In this document: piece after piece, positions 1 to 6,307 of the stretch
Position numbering within the stretch: position 1 is the first letter of the stretch
Layout of the letters: every line of letters starts with the position of its first letter
Source: Clostridiaceae bacterium
Lineage (GTDB): Bacteria; Bacillota; Clostridia; Oscillospirales; QAMX01
DNA: 11,171 bases
Reading direction: 5' to 3'
Assembly (NCBI GenBank): GCA_016297585.1
Contig: JAEDGJ010000078.1
Location: 1-11,171 of the forward strand
The notes under the pieces: model-generated
Databases searched by the model: none
Seen by the model: the letters and a program-made list of their open reading frames with translations, nothing else
What the model was told of the DNA's origin: nothing
Made by a program: the position numbers and the translations under genes

Positions 1-400
<400 letters not shown>

Positions 401-413
401 AATTATGCCTCCG

Positions 414-431
414 AATGAATTATTATGTAGT
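414..431. promoter_or_regulatory. Candidate ArgR/AhrC operator (ARG box) at argG
   Basis: The plus strand reads AATGAATTATTATGTAGT. The ARG box consensus known from E. coli and Bacillus is WNTGAATWWWWATTCANW. The site matches all fixed positions except the two central bases of the second half (GT instead of TC). It lies between the argG -10 element and the ribosome site, over the expected transcription start, where a repressor would block initiation. The sequence match is seen; regulation by ArgR is inference. An AT-rich leader can match such a loose consensus by chance. Confidence 0.4.
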
Positions 432-433
432 AT

Positions 434-461
434 AGTATACGCGCTTTTTCCAAAATGTCAA
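434..461 (-). promoter_or_regulatory. Sigma-A promoter of argG
   Basis: Read on the minus strand, a perfect -35 TTGACA (461-456) is followed after 16 bp by a -10 TATACT (439-434). A second overlapping TATACT lies 5 bp further on. Transcription should start near 427, giving a leader of about 27 nt before the argG ATG. It lies beyond the terminator hairpin that follows fruK, so argG appears to be transcribed independently of the upstream minus-strand genes. Confidence 0.85.
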
Positions 462-474
462 GGGCTCAGGCACG

Positions 475-510
475 AAAAGAACACCGAAAACGCGCTCTTT
501 CCCGGTGTTC
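475..510 (-). terminator. Rho-independent terminator after fruK
   Basis: GAACACCG (479-486) pairs with CGGTGTTC (503-510). The stem can be extended by an AAA/TTT pairing inside the loop. On the minus strand the stem is followed by TTTT (478-475). It lies about 70 nt past the fruK stop and just before the argG promoter, as expected for the end of the clpE-ahcY-fruK transcript. The T-run is short. Confidence 0.65.
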
Positions 511-582
511 TTTGTGTGGATTCTGTCCGAGCGGCGCCGTTCATACGCATTTTCCGCGCCGGAAACGCCTGCCCGGGGATTT

Positions 583-1512
583 TTACAGCTCTACCGCCTC
601 GGTTTTCTCGAAAATCTGCAGCACGGTGCGCCGCGACGCCATGCGGGTGCCCTCGATCGTGACCGACGCGGTGCCGGCGGCGGCGCTGTAGCGGGCGAGG
701 GATTCGAAATCGTTGTTGTCCTCGACCGCCTGCGCGATCGCGGCGACCATGACGTCGCCCGCGCCGACGGGGCCGACGACCGGCACCTTCGGCGGCTTCA
801 CGAGCAGCGCGCGCGAATCGGAGACGACGACCGCGCCGTCGCCGCCCATCGAAACGGCGACGTTCTGGGCGCCGAGCTCGATCATCTTGCGCGCACCTTC
901 CACGATCTGCGGGATCGTCGCCGGTTCGTAGCCGAGGACGCTCGCAAGCTCGGAGACGTTGGGCTTGATGTAGACCGGATGCGACGCGAGCGCCGCGCGC
1001 AGGTGCACGCCGTCGGCGTCGACGATGAGCCGGACGCCGGGGCGGGCCGCGATGGTGCCGCAGAGCCGCTCATAGGCGGAAAGGGCGAGATTCGGCGGAA
1101 CGGAGCCGGAGAGGACGACAATCGCGTCGCGGCGGGCATTCTTTTCGACGCGCTCGATCAGACGGTCGAAATCGGCCTCGGACACGGCAAAGCCCGGCTC
1201 GTTGATGTCGGTATGCGTACCGTCGTCGCTGATGATCTTGATGTTCAGCCGGGTCTCTCCGGGCACCTCGACGAAGTCGTACTTGATGCCGGAGGCGGTC
1301 AGCTGCTCCTTGATCATGCGGCCGTAGCGTCCGGCGATCAGCCCGCAGGCGACGCTCTCGCAGCCGAGCTCCTTGAGCGCCTTGGATACGTTGATCCCCT
1401 TGCCGCCGGCGTCGACACGGGCGGCGGTGGCGCGGTTGACGCGTCCGGCGCAGAATTTCGGAACATGCATCGTACGATCCACGGCGGGATTCAGCGTAAC
1501 GGTGATAATCAT
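583..1512 (-). CDS. fruK: 1-phosphofructokinase (PfkB family)
   Basis: This 309-residue PfkB-family sugar kinase probably phosphorylates fructose-1-phosphate to fructose-1,6-bisphosphate in the cytoplasm. It has the family N-terminus TVTLNPAVDRT with the substrate-binding Asp12, the glycine-rich GGKGINV (36-42), SGSVPPN (135-141), KPNVSEL (183-189) and the C-terminal signature GPVGAGDVMVAA, with GAGD at 250-253 and Asp253 as catalytic base. Length is normal for FruK/LacC proteins (about 305-315). The ATG at 1510-1512 has AGGAG 8-9 nt upstream and sits 22 nt after the ahcY stop, so the two are probably cotranscribed. No fruA transporter or fruR regulator adjoins it, so tagatose-6-phosphate kinase (LacC) is a real alternative. 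In the signature, Val255 replaces the more usual Ser. Family is certain; substrate is likely. Confidence 0.82.
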   Translation of the reverse strand: MIITVTLNPAVDRTMHVPKFCAGRVNRATAARVDAGGKGINVSKALKELGCESVACGLIAGRYGRMIKEQLTASGIKYDFVEVPGETRLNIKIISDDGTHTDINEPGFAVSEADFDRLIERVEKNARRDAIVVLSGSVPPNLALSAYERLCGTIAARPGVRLIVDADGVHLRAALASHPVYIKPNVSELASVLGYEPATIPQIVEGARKMIELGAQNVAVSMGGDGAVVVSDSRALLVKPPKVPVVGPVGAGDVMVAAIAQAVEDNNDFESLARYSAAAGTASVTIEGTRMASRRTVLQIFEKTEAVEL

Positions 1513-1534
1513 GGCACAAATCTCCTATTTCATG

Positions 1535-2776
1535 TTAAACAGCGCCGCGGCCTAAGTACCGCGCCTGTTCGGGCGTCAGCGCGTCGATGGAAAGCCCCAT
1601 GGCGGCGAGCTTCCGGCACGCGACGTCGTGATCGATGCTTTCCGGCACGTTGACAACCCCGGGGGAAAGCGTTTTTCCGTTCTGAGCCAGGTATGCGACC
1701 GCCAGCGCCTGCGCGGCAAACGACAGATCCATGATCTCGGCGGGATGCCCGTTTCCGGCGGCGAGATTGACGAGTCTGCCCTCCGCGAGCAGGTTGACGA
1801 CGCGTCCGTCGGCGAAGGTGTAGCCGTCGATGGACGGCTTGCGGCGGCGCACGGAAACGGCGAGGCTCTCGAGGTCGGGCTTTGACACCTCGACGTCGAA
1901 ATGCCCGGCGTTGCAGAGGATGGCCTCGTTCTTCATCTTCTCCATATGCTCGCGGCGGATGACGTCGCGGCAGCCGGTCGCGGTGACGAAGATGTCGCCC
2001 AGCGGCGCGGCCTGCTCCATCGGCAGGACGGTGTACCCGTCCATCGCGGCCTCGAGCGCGCGGTGCGGGTCGACCTCGCAGACGATCACCTTCGCGCCGA
2101 GCGCGTCCGCGCGCATCGCGATGCCGCGTCCGCACCAGCCGTAGCCCGCGACGACGACGGTCTTGGACGCCACGACGAGGTTCGTCACATGCAGGATCGC
2201 CGCCCAGACGGACTGACCCGTGCCGTAGCGGTTGTCGAAGAGGTACTTGCACTTCGCGTCGTTGACGGCCATCATCGGGAAGCGGAGCGCTCCCGCGGCA
2301 GCCCGGTCGTACAGGCGGTGGACGCCGGTCGTCGTCTCCTCGGTGCCCGCGATCAGGGCTTCGGCGAGGTCGGGGCGCTCGTTGTGGAGGATCTCCGTCA
2401 GGTCGCCGCCGTCGTCGATGATGAGGTGGGGCTTATGCGAGAGCGCGCCGACGAGGTGGTCGTGATACTGCGCCGCGCTCGCGCCGGTGACGCCCCAGAC
2501 GTCGAAGCCGTCGGCCGCGAGCGCCGCCGCGACGTCGTCCTGCGTGGAGAGCGGGTTGCAGCCCGTGACGGCCACATCCGCGCCGCCGGAACGCAGAACG
2601 TGCGCAAGATAGGCGGTTTTGGCCTCGAGATGGATGGAGATCGTCATACGGAGTCCCGCAAGCGGCTTTTTTTCGAGAAATTCGCGTTCGATCCCGGCGA
2701 GGACGGGCATCGCGGGCTTGACCCAGTCGATTTTATCCTGCCCGGAGGGCGCGAGGGCGATGTCTTTGATCTGCAT
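1535..2776 (-). CDS. ahcY: Adenosylhomocysteinase (S-adenosylhomocysteine hydrolase)
   Basis: AhcY reversibly splits S-adenosylhomocysteine into adenosine and homocysteine, removing the inhibitory by-product of SAM-dependent methylation. It is cytoplasmic and NAD-dependent. The 413 residues carry HLEAKTAYL (49-57), DDGGDLT (121-127), EETTTGV (146-152), the catalytic Lys177 and Asp181 in KCKYLFDNRYGTGQS, the Rossmann loop GYGWCGRG (211-218), GHFDVE (291-296) and HPAEIMDLSFA (344-354). It lacks the internal insertion of about 40 residues and the Lys/Tyr-rich C-terminal tail of eukaryotic-type enzymes, ending in YLGRGAV. It has RYGTGQS where the human enzyme has Cys195. Both traits match the short Thermotoga-like form. 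The ATG at 2774-2776 has AGGGAG upstream, inside the 15-nt gap after clpE. Many Clostridia use MTAN/LuxS instead, so the route is a useful metabolic marker. Confidence 0.96.
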   Translation of the reverse strand: MQIKDIALAPSGQDKIDWVKPAMPVLAGIEREFLEKKPLAGLRMTISIHLEAKTAYLAHVLRSGGADVAVTGCNPLSTQDDVAAALAADGFDVWGVTGASAAQYHDHLVGALSHKPHLIIDDGGDLTEILHNERPDLAEALIAGTEETTTGVHRLYDRAAAGALRFPMMAVNDAKCKYLFDNRYGTGQSVWAAILHVTNLVVASKTVVVAGYGWCGRGIAMRADALGAKVIVCEVDPHRALEAAMDGYTVLPMEQAAPLGDIFVTATGCRDVIRREHMEKMKNEAILCNAGHFDVEVSKPDLESLAVSVRRRKPSIDGYTFADGRVVNLLAEGRLVNLAAGNGHPAEIMDLSFAAQALAVAYLAQNGKTLSPGVVNVPESIDHDVACRKLAAMGLSIDALTPEQARYLGRGAV

Positions 2777-2791
2777 GGCGGTACTCCCTTG

Positions 2792-5116
2792 TTATAGTAT
2801 GCGGATATCCGCGTTTCCATCCGCGGCGGACAGGCTGACCGCCGTCACCGGATGGGCGTAATCCTCGATCATCCGCGCGGCGAGGACGTCCTCGACCTCC
2901 TTCTGCAGCACGCGCTGGAGGTTTCTCGCGCCGTACTTCGCGGAGTACGACTTGCGCGTCACATAGTCGAGGAACGCGTCGTCCCACGCAAGCGCGATGC
3001 CGCGGCTCCCGAGCGTCTCCTTCAGGTCGCCGAGCTGGATCTTCGCGATCTCGTGGAAGTTCTCCTCCGTCAGCGTGTTGAACGCGACGATCTCGTCGAT
3101 GCGGTTGATGAACTCGGGGCGCATGATCTCGGACAGCGCCTTTAAGGCACGGTCGCGGCCCTGCTGGGACACGGTGCGGGCAAAGCCGACGGTGCCCTCG
3201 GACTTCTCCGACCCGGCGTTCGACGTCATGATGATGATCGTGTTGGCAAAGCTCACCGTCCGGCCCTGCGCGTCGGTGACGCGGCCGTCGTCGAGGATCT
3301 GCAGGAGGATGTTCAGGACGTCCGGATGCGCCTTCTCGATCTCGTCGAACAGCACGACGGAATACGGACGGCGGCGCACCTTTTCGGTGAGCTGTCCCGC
3401 CTCGTCGTAGCCGACGTAGCCGGGAGGCGCGCCGATCAGGCGGGATACCGCGAATTTCTCCATGTATTCGGACATGTCGAGCCGGATGAGCGCCTCGGGC
3501 GTGTCGAACATGTCGGCGGCGAGGCGGCGCACAAGCTCCGTCTTGCCGACGCCCGTGGGGCCGGTGAAGATGAACGACACGGGCTTCTGCTTCGGCGAGA
3601 TGCCGACACGGCTGCGGCGGATCGCGGCGGCGACGGCGGCGACGGCCTCGTCCTGACCGACGACGCGGGACTTTAAGCGCTCCTCGAGCTTCGAGAGCCG
3701 CTCGAACTCCTGCTCCTGGATGCGGGACGCGGGGATCCCCGTCCACAGCTCGATCACGCGGGCGAGATGCTCCACGGTGACGGCGGGGGCGGGCTCGGCG
3801 CACAGCGTCTCCAGCTCGCCCTGGAGCTGCAGCTCGCGGCTGCGCAGCGCGGCGATGGCGGCATAGTCGGTCTCGCCGGCGTTCTGCGACTTCGCGTCGC
3901 GTTCGGCCTCGATCTCATGCAGCTCGCGGTCGATCTCGGCGCTGCGGACATAGGACTCGTTGTGGAGGTTCAAGTCGGAGCAGGCCTCGTCGATGAGGTC
4001 GATAGCCTTATCAGGCAGATAGCGGTCGGTGATGTAGCGCTCGGAGAGCTGCACCGCGGCGCGGCAGATGTCGTCGGAGATCGTGCAGCCGTGGAACTGC
4101 TCGTAGTAGCCGCGGATGCCCTTTAAGATCTCCGTCGCGTCGGCCAGCGACGGCTCGCCGACGGTGACGGGCTGGAAGCGGCGCTCGAGGGCGGAGTCCT
4201 TTTCGATGTGCTTGCGGTACTCGGCGAAGGTCGTCGCGCCGATGACCTGGATCTCGCCGCGCGAGAGGGCGGGCTTTAAGATATTCGCGGCGTTCATCGA
4301 GCCCTCCGCGTCGCCCGCGCCGACGAGGTTGTGCACCTCGTCGATGACGAGGATGATGTTGCCGGCCTTCTTGATCTCGTCGATGAGCCCCTTCATGCGG
4401 CTCTCGAACTGGCCGCGGAACTGCGTGCCCGCGACGAGGGCGGTCAGGTCGAGCAGATGTACCTCGCGGCCGCGGAGCTTATACGGCACGTCTCCGGACG
4501 CGACGCGCAGCGCCAGCCCCTCGGCGATGGCGGTCTTGCCGACGCCGGGCTCGCCGATCAGGCAGGGGTTGTTCTTCTGGCGGCGGTTTAAGATCTGGAT
4601 GACGCGCGAGATCTCGCTTTCGCGGCCGACGACGCGGTCGAGCTTGCCGGATTTCGCGCGTTCGGTCAGGGAGATCGTGTAGTTGTCGAGGTATTTGCGC
4701 TTCTGGCCGCGCGGCTCGCGGGGCTGGCGGGTGTTTTCGCCGGAACCGGAGCCGGAACCTGCGTTGGAGAAGGGATTCGGCGTGCCGAGGTTTTCAAAGA
4801 GCTTGTTGACAAAGGGGAAGGTCGCGGTCTTGCCGAGGTCGTCGGAGCCGTCGGAGCCGTCCTCCTGGGGCGCAAGCTGGTTTGCGAGCTGATCCGCGTC
4901 CTCGCCGCCGAGCATCGCGGCCATTTCGCCGGACATGCTGTCGAGATCCTCGTCGGTGATGCCCATTTTGTCCATGATGTCCGACACGGGCTTGAGTCCA
5001 AGCTCGCGGGCGCACTTTAAGCAGATGCCCTCGCTCTTGGTCTCCCCGTTTTCGATTTTCGTAATAAAGACGACCGCCACGTTCTTGTGGCAGCGCGCAC
5101 AAAGCTGCATTTGCAT
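2792..5116 (-). CDS. clpE: ClpE-type AAA+ unfoldase with N-terminal zinc finger
   Basis: This 774-residue Hsp100 ATPase should unfold damaged proteins and feed them to ClpP. It opens with a four-Cys zinc finger (Cys6, Cys9, Cys32, Cys35), as in ClpE and McsA, in place of the double Clp-N domain of ClpC. An acidic and Gly/Ser-rich linker follows (about 70-135). The first AAA+ module has Walker A GEPGVGKT (188-195), Walker B LVIDE (256-260) and arginine finger region ERRF (311-314). A short coiled-coil insert lies at about 390-440. The second module has GPTGVGKT (519-526), pore loop GYVGY (566-570), VLFDE (588-592), and the VGF tripeptide (643-645) that docks on ClpP. The C-terminal sensor 2 region is GARNLQR (729-735). 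ATG 5114-5116 follows AGGAGA at 5123-5128; the in-frame ATG two codons later is less well spaced. No ctsR, mcsA or mcsB is adjacent. ClpC-like is the alternative name. Confidence 0.93.
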   Translation of the reverse strand: MQMQLCARCHKNVAVVFITKIENGETKSEGICLKCARELGLKPVSDIMDKMGITDEDLDSMSGEMAAMLGGEDADQLANQLAPQEDGSDGSDDLGKTATFPFVNKLFENLGTPNPFSNAGSGSGSGENTRQPREPRGQKRKYLDNYTISLTERAKSGKLDRVVGRESEISRVIQILNRRQKNNPCLIGEPGVGKTAIAEGLALRVASGDVPYKLRGREVHLLDLTALVAGTQFRGQFESRMKGLIDEIKKAGNIILVIDEVHNLVGAGDAEGSMNAANILKPALSRGEIQVIGATTFAEYRKHIEKDSALERRFQPVTVGEPSLADATEILKGIRGYYEQFHGCTISDDICRAAVQLSERYITDRYLPDKAIDLIDEACSDLNLHNESYVRSAEIDRELHEIEAERDAKSQNAGETDYAAIAALRSRELQLQGELETLCAEPAPAVTVEHLARVIELWTGIPASRIQEQEFERLSKLEERLKSRVVGQDEAVAAVAAAIRRSRVGISPKQKPVSFIFTGPTGVGKTELVRRLAADMFDTPEALIRLDMSEYMEKFAVSRLIGAPPGYVGYDEAGQLTEKVRRRPYSVVLFDEIEKAHPDVLNILLQILDDGRVTDAQGRTVSFANTIIIMTSNAGSEKSEGTVGFARTVSQQGRDRALKALSEIMRPEFINRIDEIVAFNTLTEENFHEIAKIQLGDLKETLGSRGIALAWDDAFLDYVTRKSYSAKYGARNLQRVLQKEVEDVLAARMIEDYAHPVTAVSLSAADGNADIRIL

Positions 5117-5146
5117 AGTGTTTCTCCTAAAAAGTGTCGATTCCTC

Positions 5147-5190
5147 AAAAAGAGGCCGCGGCGTTTTCCCCCACGCCGGGGGACACGGCC
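5147..5190 (-). terminator. Terminator-like hairpin between pgsA and clpE
   Basis: On the minus strand GGCCG (5190-5186) pairs with CGGCC (5158-5154). The interior can form either CCCCC/GGGGG (5182-5178 with 5172-5168) or GGCG/CGCC. The stem is followed by TC and then TTTTT (5151-5147). It can end pgsA transcripts. It also lies only 30 nt before the clpE ATG and just after the only good -10 box of the gap, so it may instead attenuate clpE. The pairing is seen; its role is inferred. Confidence 0.55.
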
Positions 5191-5196
5191 TTCTAC

Positions 5197-5221
5197 ATTA
5201 TATATACAGCACGAATATCAA
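5197..5221 (-). promoter_or_regulatory. Possible clpE promoter
   Basis: The minus strand has a perfect -10 TATAAT (5202-5197). The nearest -35-like hexamer, TTGATA (5221-5216), is only 13 bp away, too close for a standard sigma-A promoter. No CIRCE element and no CtsR heptad repeat is visible. If it is active, transcription would start near 5190, exactly where the hairpin begins. Confidence 0.35.
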
Positions 5222-5228
5222 CCGTGCA

Positions 5229-5900
5229 TCAATCGCCGCGAGTATCATCGGAGATGACACGGGCGTCATCGGAGACGGCGCGAGCGTCATCGGAGATGAC
5301 GCGGGTGTCCTCCGAGACGGCGCGGGCGTTTTCGTCCGGCGCGGCGCCCTTTTCCCGGATATACCGTCCGGCGACCTGCGCGTAAACGAGCAGCGCGGCA
5401 AGGCTCAAAAGCAGCGCGCCGCCGAGCAGACAGACCTGCAGGATATGCGGCATATCGAAGACGATGACCGCGATCGTGATAAAATAAAAGACAGCCGACG
5501 CGGCCTTGCCGTATTTGTTGGACGGCGGCACGTCGTGCAGCCGGCGCAGCAGCAGCCAGCCGCCGAGGAGCTGGATGCCCTCCTTGGCCGCGAGGATCAG
5601 GATCACCCACGCCGGGATGATGCGCGCGACGGCCATGCAGGTAAATGCGCTGACCTGCATCAGCTTATCCGCGAGCGGGTCGATGATCCGCCCGAGCTTC
5701 GTGATGCTGCCCGTCTTCCGCGCGATCGCGCCGTCGAGGATGTCCGTCACGCCGGCAAGCGCATAAACAAGCCCCGCCCAGTAAAGCGAGTCCGCACGAA
5801 AAAACAGTATAATGAACGCCGGCACCATCGCCAGACGCAGAAACGACAGAATATTGGGTATGTTCGCGTACTTTGACCGTTTGTTCAATTCGGATTCCAT
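5229..5900 (-). CDS. pgsA: CDP-diacylglycerol-glycerol-3-phosphate 3-phosphatidyltransferase
   Basis: PgsA transfers a phosphatidyl group from CDP-diacylglycerol to glycerol-3-phosphate, the first committed step to phosphatidylglycerol, in the cytoplasmic membrane. The CDP-alcohol phosphatidyltransferase motif is complete: Asp53, Asp56, Gly57, Ala60, Arg61, Gly70, Asp74 and Asp78, within DILDGAIAR and GRIIDPLAD. NIPNILSFLR near the start is the typical PgsA opening. Several hydrophobic stretches follow at about 23-37, 40-52, 95-115, 134-150 and 153-175. I chose the ATG at 5898-5900 (223 residues). The longer frame from a GTG at 5967-5969 would place 23 extra codons over a strong promoter. GGAG at 5914-5911 lies 10 nt before the ATG. 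After the last membrane helix comes an unusual hydrophilic tail of about 45 residues, ending in four heptapeptide repeats (192-219) not usual in PgsA. Confidence 0.93.
   Translation of the reverse strand: MESELNKRSKYANIPNILSFLRLAMVPAFIILFFRADSLYWAGLVYALAGVTDILDGAIARKTGSITKLGRIIDPLADKLMQVSAFTCMAVARIIPAWVILILAAKEGIQLLGGWLLLRRLHDVPPSNKYGKAASAVFYFITIAVIVFDMPHILQVCLLGGALLLSLAALLVYAQVAGRYIREKGAAPDENARAVSEDTRVISDDARAVSDDARVISDDTRGD
5245..5328. repeat. Four 21-bp tandem repeats (two 42-bp units) in the pgsA 3' end
   Basis: Four head-to-tail 21-bp units occupy 5245-5265, 5266-5286, 5287-5307 and 5308-5328. Units 1 and 3 differ at 2 of 21 positions and units 2 and 4 at 3 of 21, so the array is better read as a 42-bp block repeated twice (37 of 42 identical by eye). 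In frame it encodes ARAVSED, TRVISDD, ARAVSDD, ARVISDD. Units 1 and 3 each contain a palindrome, TCATC-GGA-GATGA. The repeats stay in frame with pgsA, consistent with replication slippage kept under coding selection. Confidence 0.95.
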
Positions 5901-5940
5901 CCCCTCTCGGCTCCGTTCGCCCGCCAGGGCATCACCTGAT

Positions 5941-5969
5941 ATTATATACTCTTTAATCGACTTTGTCAC
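5941..5969 (-). promoter_or_regulatory. Sigma-A promoter of pgsA
   Basis: On the minus strand -35 GTGACA (5969-5964, five of six consensus bases) is followed after 17 bp by a perfect -10 TATAAT (5946-5941). Transcription should start near 5934 and give a leader of about 34 nt before the ATG at 5900. This promoter sits inside the possible N-terminal extension of the frame, which argues against the upstream GTG start. Confidence 0.75.
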
Positions 5970-6107
5970 GGTATTTTTGCTGACAATTCAACCGAAGAAT
6001 TTTGGGTTTTCCACCCCTTTCCTATCGTTTTTGAATAACCTTGCGCCCGCGATGTCCCGGTAAACCGGATTACGTCAAATTATATTTCAGAATTATTACA
6101 AAAACCT

Positions 6108-6136
6108 TTGACATCCTGTCCGAAGTGTGATATAAT
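6108..6136 (+). promoter_or_regulatory. Perfect-consensus sigma-A promoter of murA
   Basis: TTGACA (6108-6113), a 17-bp spacer, and TATAAT (6131-6136): both hexamers and the spacing match the housekeeping consensus exactly. Transcription should start near 6143, leaving a leader of about 165 nt before the murA ATG. Such a strong promoter with a long structured leader suggests that control is exerted after initiation. Confidence 0.9.
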
Positions 6137-6142
6137 AGCGTC

Positions 6143-6220
6143 GCCATGGGTGGAAAAGCCATTTTTTCCTGTTTTTCGTGCCCATCTTTCACATAATATA
6201 TGAAAGATGGCTCCGTTTTT
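6143..6220 (+). promoter_or_regulatory. Attenuator-like structured leader of murA
   Basis: The strongest hairpin is CCATCTTTCA (6182-6191) paired with TGAAAGATGG (6201-6210), 10 perfect pairs with a 9-nt loop, followed by CTCCG and TTTTT (6216-6220). Upstream, ATGGG (6146-6150) can pair with CCCAT (6181-6185), enclosing GGAAAA/TTTTCC (6152-6157 with 6164-6169). That fold uses bases of the terminator-like stem, so the two exclude each other. GCCATTTTT (6158-6166) can also pair with AAAGATGGC (6203-6211). I do not recognise a known riboswitch class. The five bases between the stem and the T-run weaken the terminator reading. A terminated product would be a small RNA of about 78 nt. Confidence 0.45.
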
Positions 6221-6307
6221 CCAGAATCCGGACAGGGTTTTGGACGTTTTCCGCCCGGCAAATGTTTCAGACGAATGTCACATCAACCAGCCGAAAGGAT
6301 AAATCCG

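Larger units (their letters stand above)
5901..6307. other. Divergent intergenic region between pgsA and murA
   Basis: This 407-bp gap without a gene is clearly more AT-rich than its flanks. It holds the pgsA promoter facing left, the murA promoter facing right and the long murA leader. Between the two promoters (5970-6107) I see only a small CCGG-TAAA-CCGG palindrome at 6057-6068 and a lone minus-strand TATAAT near 6080 with no convincing -35. Short open frames here have no ribosome site or recognisable product. Confidence 0.8.

Noticed and set aside
505..1653. Long plus-strand frame of about 380 codons opposite fruK
   Set aside because: It lies antisense to a gene with clear PfkB motifs. 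Its translation is rich in Arg, Asp, Gly and Ala with no domain pattern, as expected from the opposite strand of GC-biased codons.
1901..2797. Long plus-strand frame of about 300 codons opposite ahcY
   Set aside because: Antisense to a complete AhcY. No ribosome site or recognisable motif; a by-product of high GC at third codon positions.
5245..5328. CRISPR array
   Set aside because: The repeats are directly adjacent 21-bp units without unique spacers, lie inside a coding frame and have no cas genes nearby.
6070..6261. Minus-strand open frame of 63 codons in the pgsA-murA gap
   Set aside because: It runs antisense through the murA promoter and leader hairpin, has no convincing ribosome site and no recognisable product.
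6200..6307. In-frame upstream ATG for murA adding 36 residues
   Set aside because: The ATG at 6200 lies in the hairpin loop without a ribosome site, and the added residues do not resemble any MurA N-terminus.
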